This document shows, piece after piece, positions 16,325 through 21,701 of a stretch of 27,690 nucleotides of DNA; the first letter of the stretch is position 1; the number at the start of each line of letters is the position of its first letter. The position numbers were made by a program, and so were the translations under genes. The stretch is taken from positions 22,456 through 50,145 of the forward strand of contig LJNI01000001.1 in the NCBI GenBank assembly GCA_001303225.1, given 5' to 3'. Source of the DNA: a candidate division TA06 bacterium DG_78 (GTDB lineage Bacteria; Hydrothermota; Tepidihabitantia; SM23-42). The notes beneath the pieces were generated by a model that was given only the letters and a program-made list of their open reading frames with translations, did not search any database and was not told the DNA's origin.

Positions 16325-16357
16325 TTTAACAAAACAGGACAGTCCGCTTTTGTTAAA
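16325..16357. repeat. 33-bp imperfect palindrome
   Basis: Outer arms TTTAACAAAA (16325-16334) and TTTTGTTAAA (16348-16357) are exact complements. After two mismatched positions, inner arms GGAC and GTCC flank a central A at 16341. No U tract follows. It could be a protein-binding site or the stem of a small RNA. Confidence 0.6.
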
Positions 16358-16471
16358 AATTCGCATACTAAGCAATAATAAAAAGTACTAAAAAGACAAA
16401 TATTACAATTCATATTTTTGTTTGAGGCATTTGGCTTTAGGTTATTTTAATTTGCTTAGGTCTTAGGAAAA

Positions 16472-16498
16472 TTAAAAGTTAAACCCTGTCTGGTTATT
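16472..16498 (+). repeat. 27-bp direct repeat, copy 2
   Basis: Second exact copy of the repeat at 16171-16197, 301 bp downstream, lying just beyond the tRNA-Gln terminator. Confidence 0.85.
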
Positions 16499-16505
16499 CG
16501 TCGCC

Positions 16506-16513
16506 AAAAAAAA
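16506..16513 (-). terminator. T8 terminator directly after tRNA-Gln
   Basis: On the minus strand the discriminator G of tRNA-Gln is followed at once by eight T. The acceptor/T arm of the tRNA itself would serve as the hairpin. Confidence 0.6.
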
Positions 16514-16584
16514 CTGGGGGACAGGGATTTGAACCCCGATCAGTTGGTCCAGAGCCAACCGTCTTACCATTAGACGATCCCCCA
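16514..16584 (-). tRNA. tRNA-Gln (anticodon CTG)
   Basis: A 71-nt tRNA. The acceptor stem pairs TGGGGGA with TCCCCCA and has discriminator G, with the weak first U-A pair typical of tRNA-Gln. The anticodon stem GTTGG/CCAAC closes the loop CTCTGGA, giving CTG. CCA is not encoded. Confidence 0.95.
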
Positions 16585-16604
16585 TTTTGCGCAAGGCACA
16601 AAAT
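16584..16604 (-). ncRNA. Hairpin abutting the 5' end of tRNA-Gln
   Basis: On the minus strand ATTTTGTGC and GCGCAAAAT pair over 9 bp around the loop CTT; the last base of the stem is also the first base of tRNA-Gln. One pair is G-U on the minus strand but C-A on the plus strand, which fits an RNA read from the minus strand. Confidence 0.55.
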
Positions 16605-16606
16605 TT

Positions 16607-16643
16607 GATTACAGTGATATAAGAACGTGATTACAGTGATTTT
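16607..16643. repeat. GATTACAGTGAT-type repeat, copy pair 2
   Basis: GATTACAGTGAT at 16607-16618 and GATTACAGTGATTTT at 16629-16643, 22 bp apart. They lie between the tRNA-Gln promoter and the tRNA. The second copy matches 15842-15856 exactly over 15 bp. Confidence 0.6.
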
Positions 16644-16661
16644 AACGACCGCAACCACATT

Positions 16662-16689
16662 ATTATATGTATTATTTATACATCGTCAA
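16662..16689 (-). promoter_or_regulatory. Promoter of tRNA-Gln
   Basis: On the minus strand TTGACG (16689-16684), a 16-bp spacer and TATAAT (16667-16662). It stands back to back with the tRNA-Ser promoter, the two -35 boxes being 11 bp apart. Confidence 0.7.
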
Positions 16690-16700
16690 GGAGATAAAAA

Positions 16701-16728
16701 TTGACAATCATCATAAAATAGGTATAAT
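16701..16728 (+). promoter_or_regulatory. Promoter of the tRNA-Ser pair and gltX
   Basis: A perfect TTGACA (16701-16706), a 16-bp spacer and a perfect TATAAT (16723-16728). I see no other promoter before gltX, so both tRNA-Ser genes and gltX may share this transcript. Confidence 0.75.
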
Positions 16729-16748
16729 CAGAGACAAGTAGTTAGATA

Positions 16749-16799
16749 CTAGATACTTGATACTAGTGAAAAAAATCCACACTAGCATCTAGCACCTAG
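16749..16799 (+). repeat. Heptad-repeat hairpin in the tRNA-Ser leader
   Basis: Both arms are built from drifting 7-bp repeats: AGATACT/AGATACT/TGATACT on the left and CTAGCAT/CTAGCAC/CTAGAAA/CTAACAT on the right. Positions 16749-16768 pair with 16780-16799 at 16 of 20 positions around an 11-nt A-rich loop. The hairpin starts about 20 nt after the -10, so it lies at the 5' end of the pre-tRNA. Confidence 0.55.
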
Positions 16800-16820
16800 A
16801 AACTAACATCTGACGTGTAA

Positions 16821-16904
16821 GGAGGGCTAGTCCTAACTGGTAAGGCAGCGGACTTGAAATCCGCCGGGAGCAATCCCATGGGGGTTCGAATCCCTCGCCC
16901 TCCG
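16821..16904 (+). tRNA. tRNA-Ser (anticodon TGA)
   Basis: An 84-nt class II tRNA. The acceptor stem pairs GGAGGGC with GCCCTCC and has discriminator G. The anticodon stem GCGGA/TCCGC closes the loop CTTGAAA, giving TGA. The long variable arm pairs GGGA with TCCC, and the T arm is GGGGGTTCGAATCCCTC. CCA is not encoded. Confidence 0.96.
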
Positions 16905-16905
16905 T

Positions 16906-16926
16906 GTGCCATGCATAGCATGGCAC
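16906..16926 (+). ncRNA. Hairpin just after tRNA-Ser(TGA)
   Basis: GTGCCATGC and GCATGGCAC form a perfect 9-bp stem with the loop ATA, beginning 2 nt after the tRNA discriminator base. No U tract follows. Confidence 0.65.
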
Positions 16927-16931
16927 GGCTG

Positions 16932-16971
16932 ATGGCGAATGGCTTGTGAATAGTTTTAAACCATTTGCCAT
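16932..16971 (+). ncRNA. Second hairpin between the tRNA-Ser genes
   Basis: ATGGCGAATGG (16932-16942) pairs over 11 positions (one G-U) with CCATTTGCCAT (16961-16971), leaving an 18-nt loop. Confidence 0.5.
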
Positions 16972-16983
16972 AACCCAAATTGC

Positions 16984-17007
16984 TGTTGTGCACTAATGTG
17001 CACAACA
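16984..17007 (+). ncRNA. Hairpin abutting tRNA-Ser(GCT)
   Basis: TGTTGTGCAC and GTGCACAACA form a perfect 10-bp stem with the loop TAAT. It ends one base before the first base of tRNA-Ser(GCT). Confidence 0.65.
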
Positions 17008-17008
17008 A

Positions 17009-17097
17009 GGAGAGGTGGCCGAGTGGACGAAGGCACCCGCTTGCTAAGCGGTTTCTCGCCGAAAGGTGGGACGGGAGTTCGAATCTCCCCCTCTCCG
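17009..17097 (+). tRNA. tRNA-Ser (anticodon GCT)
   Basis: An 89-nt class II tRNA. The acceptor stem pairs GGAGAGG with CCTCTCC and has discriminator G. The loop TTGCTAA gives anticodon GCT. A long variable arm (CTCGCC GAAA GGTGGG) and the T arm GGGAGTTCGAATCTCCC follow. CCA is not encoded. Confidence 0.96.
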
Positions 17098-17152
17098 TGT
17101 TTTGCCAAAGGCGGAACAGCTAATAGCATATGGACTATTGCAAAAGAAAAAT

Positions 17153-18604
17153 ATGAATAAACTGAGTGAAGTAAGAGTGAGAATGGCGCCAAGTCCAACA
17201 GGTTTTTTTCATGTTGGCAGTGCCCGTACTGCACTCTATAATTGGCTTTTTGCACGGCATCACAAAGGCAAATTTATCTTACGTGTTGAGGATACTGATG
17301 TTACAAGATCTTCAAAAGAAATGATTCAAGTAATCTTGGATGGTTTAACCTGGTTGGGATTAAATTGGGACGAAGGACCTTATTTTCAATCACAGAGAGT
17401 ACAGTCTTATAATTATTATGTTCAACAACTACTAAAAAACAAATCTGTTTATTATTGTTATTGTCGACCCGAAGATTTAGAAAAAGAAAAGCAGGCAGCT
17501 TATAAACAAAAAATTGATTGGCATTATGATAGAAGGTGTTTATATCTTTCACCTGCAGAGCGAGAAGAAAAAGAAAAATTAAACATTCCAAAGGCAGTCC
17601 GATTTCTTGTTCCTGATAAGCCTGTAGAATACAATGATATAATCCATGGCAAAGTAAGAAGAGAAGCTAGTGACATCGAAGATTTTATTATCATGAGGCA
17701 TAACGGCATGCCAACCTATAATCTCGCCTGTGTTATTGATGATTATGAAATGGGAATAAGCCATGTCATCAGGGCAGTTGAGCATATAACTAATACACCA
17801 AAGCAACTACTCTTGTACGAAGCGCTCGGCTTTAAAAAACCTGCATTTGCTCATCTTCCATTAATTCTCGGTGAAGACAAAAAGAAATTATCGAAACGCC
17901 ACGGCGCAGTCTCTCTCATGTCGTACCGTGACCAAGGATTCCTTCCTGAAGCCATGGTCAATTTTTTATCACTGTTAGGATGGTCACCAGGGAGCGATAA
18001 AGAGATCATGAAGATTGGAGAGATAATTAAATCATTCAGTCTTGAGCGCATCAATCCTGCTAATGCTGTATTTGATATTAAAAAACTCGAGTGGATGAAC
18101 GGACAGTATATCATGAATTTATCAGTCGAAGACCTATCCGAACTTTTGAAACCATATGTCGTGAAATGTAAATTTATGACAAAAGAAGACCTGGACCACA
18201 GAAGGGATTGGTTTTTGAAAATCTGTAAACTCATGCAACCGCGATTACGAGTTTTAAGTGACCTTGAGAAACGTAGTAGATTCTTCTTCTCGGATGATTT
18301 TGACTACGACAAAAGTGCCCTGAGCAAAAATTGCAACCAAAATACACAAACAATGATAAAGAAATACCTCATTTCCATGGAGGATATCGAACCCTTCAAT
18401 GCCGACACTATCGAACAGCATCTCAGAAATTTTGCTACAGAGAATAATCTAAAAGCCCGAGATATTATTCACCCCGTACGGATTTTTGTAACTGGTCAAG
18501 AAGGCGGACCGGGTCTCTTTGAAACTCTGGAATTAGTTGGAAAAGATGCGTGTCTCAAACGTCTCAAGAAAATTATCGCTGAGGATAGGGGGTCTGATGG
18601 TTAA
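17153..18604 (+). CDS. gltX: Glutamyl-tRNA synthetase
   Basis: A 483-residue class I synthetase that charges tRNA-Glu and, where GatCAB is used, often tRNA-Gln. The N-terminal signature is RMAPSPTGFFHVGSARTALYNW, where HVGS takes the place of HIGH, as is usual in this family. The KMSKS-type loop is KKLSKRHGA (about residue 243). The frame is open from 17066, inside tRNA-Ser(GCT), but the ATG at 17153 starts at the conserved N-terminus. No Shine-Dalgarno is seen. The gene lies 55 nt after the tRNA with no promoter between, so its mRNA may be released by tRNA 3' processing. The 3' end overlaps the JAMM gene by 8 nt. Whether it discriminates against tRNA-Gln cannot be read from sequence alone. 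Confidence 0.96.
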   Translation: MNKLSEVRVRMAPSPTGFFHVGSARTALYNWLFARHHKGKFILRVEDTDVTRSSKEMIQVILDGLTWLGLNWDEGPYFQSQRVQSYNYYVQQLLKNKSVYYCYCRPEDLEKEKQAAYKQKIDWHYDRRCLYLSPAEREEKEKLNIPKAVRFLVPDKPVEYNDIIHGKVRREASDIEDFIIMRHNGMPTYNLACVIDDYEMGISHVIRAVEHITNTPKQLLLYEALGFKKPAFAHLPLILGEDKKKLSKRHGAVSLMSYRDQGFLPEAMVNFLSLLGWSPGSDKEIMKIGEIIKSFSLERINPANAVFDIKKLEWMNGQYIMNLSVEDLSELLKPYVVKCKFMTKEDLDHRRDWFLKICKLMQPRLRVLSDLEKRSRFFFSDDFDYDKSALSKNCNQNTQTMIKKYLISMEDIEPFNADTIEQHLRNFATENNLKARDIIHPVRIFVTGQEGGPGLFETLELVGKDACLKRLKKIIAEDRGSDG

Positions 18605-19172
18605 GGGAAAAAAAGACGATAAGCGCCTCATCACGCCGATCGAGGCATATTTGAATCTCCCTGCTTTTCTCGGTATTGTTTCGTCTTCAATAGAAGTTTT
18701 CAGGAAAGAAACGATCGGCTATCTACTCGGTTTTAAAGGAGAGAATAAATTTATTGTTGAATATGCAATTCCCTATCAGGCTGTAGAAACTGGTTTGACT
18801 CATGCAACAGTAGACATGGACAGAGTCGCGAGGATAAATGAAATCTTGGGTAAGGTATCTGAGGGTATTGAATTTATTGGTGACTTTCATTCGCACACAC
18901 AGTACGGTGATGCACCAGCTACTGTGACGCCCTCATCTTCAGACCTTATGTCATCAGTTCCTGGAGATCTCAATATTATATGTGCTGTCAACCTCAAAAA
19001 ACGATCGGTTAAATGGCATGAAGACAATCGAGGTGTTCTCATTGGTACTATCGGTTCATATCGCATTATAATAGGTGGATTTTATGTTGCCAAGGCTGGT
19101 ATTGGCGCACGGTACCAAAGGGTGTCGATAAAGTGCCCCTCAGTAACTGGCCTCAGAGAAAAGAAAAAATAG
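18597..19172 (+). CDS. JAMM/MPN+ domain protein (predicted Zn isopeptidase-like)
   Basis: A 191-residue protein that I read as a JAB/MPN+ metalloprotease. Expected metal and catalytic residues are present: Glu38 (KETIGYLLGFKGE), then FIGDFHSHTQYGDAP with His98 and His100, then Ser114/Ser115 and Asp116 (TPSSSDLMSSV). In characterised JAMM enzymes about ten residues separate the second His from the Asp; here there are fifteen. The fold context fits (VEYAIPYQ after the Glu strand, LNIICAVNL after the Asp helix). The frame is open from 18537, but the ATG at 18597 has a GGGGG site and overlaps gltX by 8 nt. It ends 1 nt before acpS. No ThiS/MoaD-like or E1-like partner is in the window. The substrate is unknown. 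Confidence 0.75.
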   Translation: MVKGKKDDKRLITPIEAYLNLPAFLGIVSSSIEVFRKETIGYLLGFKGENKFIVEYAIPYQAVETGLTHATVDMDRVARINEILGKVSEGIEFIGDFHSHTQYGDAPATVTPSSSDLMSSVPGDLNIICAVNLKKRSVKWHEDNRGVLIGTIGSYRIIIGGFYVAKAGIGARYQRVSIKCPSVTGLREKKK

Positions 19173-19173
19173 C

Positions 19174-19551
19174 ATGGAAATCATTGGCGTTGGTATCGAT
19201 ATTGTCGAAGTAGGCAGGATAAAAAGCGCCATAGCTGAAAAGAACAATTTTCTCAAGCGCATATTTTCAGAAAAAGAAATAAAATTATCCGAACGGGGTA
19301 AATTCCGTTTCGAAGAATTAGCAGGAAGATTCGCAGTTAAAGAAGCTGTCTTTAAGGCACTCAAAACTGGTTGGCGTCGCGGCGTCGCATTTAAAGACAT
19401 TGTTGTGCTTAACGAACCATCTGGTGCGCCCTACGTCGAGTTACACGGTAAAGCTCAAGAGTACGCCTCCTTAACGGGTGTTAAAAATGTTTTTGTGAGT
19501 ATAAGCCATACGAAAGGTCTCGCAGTCGCAATAGTACTGTTAATGAAGTAA
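19174..19551 (+). CDS. acpS: Holo-[acyl-carrier-protein] synthase
   Basis: A 125-residue AcpS, which moves phosphopantetheine from CoA onto apo-ACP. The Mg-binding Asp9 lies in GVGIDIVEVGRI and Glu57 in LAGRFAVKEAVFKAL; the C-terminal VFVSISHTKGLAVAIVLL is also characteristic. The length is normal. The gene starts 1 nt after the JAMM gene and is followed by fabD 16 nt downstream, so both neighbouring enzymes act around acyl carrier protein. Confidence 0.96.
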   Translation: MEIIGVGIDIVEVGRIKSAIAEKNNFLKRIFSEKEIKLSERGKFRFEELAGRFAVKEAVFKALKTGWRRGVAFKDIVVLNEPSGAPYVELHGKAQEYASLTGVKNVFVSISHTKGLAVAIVLLMK

Positions 19552-19567
19552 CTGAAAAAGGAGTAAA

Positions 19568-20506
19568 ATGGAAAAATTAGTTTTTATGTTCGATGGCCAA
19601 GGTGCATTTAAACCCGGTGTAGGAAGAGCATTATGTGAAAAATATACTCAGGCAAAAAATGTGGTAACAAAGAGCAGTGATGTATTAGGGTATGACCTCA
19701 CAACATATCTGTGGGGTGAAAAAGCAAATGACACGAGCGGTAAAACAAGTATTGCTCAGCCAGCAATAAGTACACTCTCACTCGCCTACGCCGATGTTTT
19801 GAAGGATATAGCAACAACTGCAGATGTATCGCTCGGCCATAGTCTTGGCGAAGTCACTGCAATAGTCTACTGTGGGATTGTATCATTTGAAGATGGCATG
19901 AGAATTATACAAAAGCGCGGAGAACTCATGGAAAAAAGTGGTAAAGAAGGCACCATGACGGCAATCATTAAAATCGATTTAGAGAAGCTGGAGAAAGAAT
20001 GTGAGAGAGTAACTCAGGAGATATCTGAACCGGTTGTCGTCGCAAATATCAACGCTCCTGAGCAGATTGTCATTTCAGGCTCGCAAGAGGGAATAAAACG
20101 GATCGCCCAGTTTGCCGTTGAAAATGGTGGCCGTGGTATACCGCTTCGCGTTGGAGGAGCGTGGCACAGTCCTTATTTAAAGAATACCTCGAAAGAGTTC
20201 GCCCAATTTTTGGACACAATAACATTTCATAACTCAACAATAAAATTTTATTCAGTGGTTGAGCAAAAATTTTTGGGAGACGGTAATACAGTAAGAGAGT
20301 CACTCAAACAACAAATGCTTTCGCAAGTACATTGGGTCATGGCGATCGAGAATCTCAAGGACATGGGGTATCGTGCATTTCTCGAAATAGGTCCGAGCAA
20401 AATTCTCAAGGATCTGGCCACGAAGATTGATCCGAATATAAAAACCGAATCAACAGGACTCTATACGGATCTTGCTGAACTTGCCAAAATATATAGGAGA
20501 TCGTAA
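19568..20506 (+). CDS. fabD: Malonyl-CoA:ACP transacylase
   Basis: A 312-residue FabD, which loads malonyl groups onto ACP for fatty-acid elongation. The nucleophile Ser92 lies in LGHSLGEVTAIV, Arg117 in QKRGELM and the catalytic His200 in AWHSPYL. The N-terminal oxyanion loop reads FMFDGQGAF: Gln11 is kept, but the family's Pro9 is Asp and Gln14 is Phe. A clear AAAAGGAG site lies 5 nt before the ATG. No ACP, FabH, FabG or FabF gene is adjacent. Confidence 0.94.
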   Translation: MEKLVFMFDGQGAFKPGVGRALCEKYTQAKNVVTKSSDVLGYDLTTYLWGEKANDTSGKTSIAQPAISTLSLAYADVLKDIATTADVSLGHSLGEVTAIVYCGIVSFEDGMRIIQKRGELMEKSGKEGTMTAIIKIDLEKLEKECERVTQEISEPVVVANINAPEQIVISGSQEGIKRIAQFAVENGGRGIPLRVGGAWHSPYLKNTSKEFAQFLDTITFHNSTIKFYSVVEQKFLGDGNTVRESLKQQMLSQVHWVMAIENLKDMGYRAFLEIGPSKILKDLATKIDPNIKTESTGLYTDLAELAKIYRRS

Positions 20507-20533
20507 TACGGTTGCGGTTTCAACATGTGTAAC

Positions 20534-20604
20534 AGTTTAGTCAATCGGTTTCGCGTGTCGATTAATGACAAACGGCTAACAACCGAGGACCGATAGACGA
20601 AACT
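20534..20604 (+). terminator. Long inverted repeat after fabD
   Basis: AGTTTAGTCAATCGG (20534-20548) and CCGATAGACGAAACT (20590-20604) are complementary at 13 of 15 positions. Inside them CGGTT/AACCG and TGTC/GACA offer further pairing. The right arm is followed by ATTTATTTAATT. It may end the fabD transcript. The U tract is poor, so another role is possible. Confidence 0.4.
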
Positions 20605-20629
20605 ATTTATTTAATTATTCATCATTAAG

Positions 20630-20686
20630 AAGATTTCCGAAAAGACCAGAAATCTTGAGAGCGATGAATGTTTTTTCAGAGCTCTC
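20630..20686 (+). other. Two adjacent hairpins before the next promoter
   Basis: AAGATTTC (20630-20637) pairs with GAAATCTT (20649-20656). Directly next to it GAGAGC (20657-20662) pairs with GCTCTC (20681-20686) around a loop containing T6. With the upstream inverted repeat they fill most of the fabD to nucleotidyltransferase gap. Confidence 0.4.
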
Positions 20687-20697
20687 TTTAATTCTTG

Positions 20698-20726
20698 TTG
20701 ACAACAACTATATTTTCTGCTATTAT
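20698..20726 (+). promoter_or_regulatory. Promoter of the nucleotidyltransferase operon
   Basis: A perfect TTGACA (20698-20703), a 17-bp spacer and TATTAT (20721-20726). The -10 ends 6 nt before the ATG at 20733, so the transcript should start at or next to the start codon. Confidence 0.7.
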
Positions 20727-20732
20727 AAATTA

Positions 20733-21701
20733 ATGAATGTTATCATCCCAGTCGCTGGCAAGGGTACCCGTTTAAGACCTCACACCCACATCCTTCCTAA
20801 AAGCCTCTTATATGTTGCTGGTAAGCCGATCTTAGGGCATATCTTGGATAATTTTAAACGTATACCAATCACAACATTTGTTATCGTAGTCGGCGATAAA
20901 GGTGAGTCGATAGTTCGGTTTTGCAAGACATACCGATACAATTTTAAATTTGTATCTCAGAAGAAAAGACTCGGTCTTGGTCATGCAATTTATTTAGGTG
21001 CAAAAGGGTTGAAGGAAAAGACAATAGTTCTCTTGGGGGATACGATTATTGACTGGGATTTTAAAAAATTTACCAACAAGCAGGTTAATATCCTCGCAGT
21101 AAAAGCAGTAGATGACCCTCATAGGTTTGGTATCGTCGAAGTAAAGGATAATGATGTCCTCGACCTCGTTGAAAAACCAAAATTCCCTAAATCGAATCTC
21201 GCAATTGTTGGTTTGTATTATTTCCAACACATAGGGAAGGTCTACCATGCTGTGAGATCGATTATGAATAGAGGCATAAAGACGAAAGGTGAATATCAAC
21301 TCACTGATGCCTTAAAATATCTCATGGAGAAAGGCGAACGATTCAAGGTTATTAGAGTAGACAAGTGGTATGATTGTGGAACAGCGGCCGCGTTAATTGA
21401 AACAAACCGTCACCTCCTCAAAAAAAATCATCACTTCAGACGCAGGAGAAAAACCATTATCCAAGGACCTGTTTATATTGCTGATTCTGCAAAAATTGTA
21501 AATTCAATAATTGGACCTCATGTTTCAATTGGTGAAAATGCAATCATACATAACAGCATCATCAAAGATTCCATCATTAATAGTGCAGCGGCTGTCGAAA
21601 ATGCCATGCTTTCTGAATCGATCATCGGTGAGAAGGCAATCGTAAGAGGTGGGTATAAAAAATTAAACGTCAGCACATCATCAGTAATTGAAATTCCATG
21701 A
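20733..21701 (+). CDS. Sugar-1-phosphate nucleotidyltransferase (RmlA-like)
   Basis: A 322-residue nucleotidyltransferase that would make an NDP-sugar from a sugar-1-phosphate. The NTP-binding signature is IIPVAGKGTRLRPHTHILPKSLL at the very N-terminus. Further family segments are GLGHAIYLGAKGL, LLGDTIIDWDF, DDPHRFGIVEV with LVEKPK, and GEYQLTDAL. The C-terminal 80 residues are left-handed beta-helix hexapeptides (YIADSAKIVNSIIGPHVSIGEN). The frame is open from 20655, but that start lies upstream of the promoter -10; the ATG at 20733 matches the family. Its TGA overlaps the TPR gene start (ATGA). It probably supplies the activated sugar for cell-surface glycans, but base and sugar specificity are not readable. 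Confidence 0.9.
   Translation: MNVIIPVAGKGTRLRPHTHILPKSLLYVAGKPILGHILDNFKRIPITTFVIVVGDKGESIVRFCKTYRYNFKFVSQKKRLGLGHAIYLGAKGLKEKTIVLLGDTIIDWDFKKFTNKQVNILAVKAVDDPHRFGIVEVKDNDVLDLVEKPKFPKSNLAIVGLYYFQHIGKVYHAVRSIMNRGIKTKGEYQLTDALKYLMEKGERFKVIRVDKWYDCGTAAALIETNRHLLKKNHHFRRRRKTIIQGPVYIADSAKIVNSIIGPHVSIGENAIIHNSIIKDSIINSAAAVENAMLSESIIGEKAIVRGGYKKLNVSTSSVIEIP

Larger units (their letters stand above)
16107..16513. other. 407-bp non-coding stretch between tRNA-Leu and tRNA-Gln
   Basis: I see no credible gene here. It holds a 27-bp exact direct repeat (16171-16197 and 16472-16498), a 33-bp imperfect palindrome at 16325-16357, a tandem duplication of a purine-rich 14-mer near 16251-16280 (AAGAAAAAAGAATC twice), and the T8 terminator of tRNA-Gln at its right edge. 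The longest start-to-stop frame that I checked is 24 codons. Confidence 0.7.

Noticed and set aside
16025..17097. Integrated element or attachment site at the tRNA cluster
   Set aside because: The xer gene is 7 kb away and of housekeeping type, no duplicated tRNA 3' end was found, and no phage or mobility genes are present.
16789..17255. Three open minus-strand frames over the tRNA-Ser genes
   Set aside because: They are antisense to two clear tRNAs and the start of gltX. Such frames are common artefacts at tRNA-Ser loci.
20655..20732. Longer N-terminus for the nucleotidyltransferase
   Set aside because: It would begin upstream of the promoter boxes, and the NTP-binding motif normally starts the protein.
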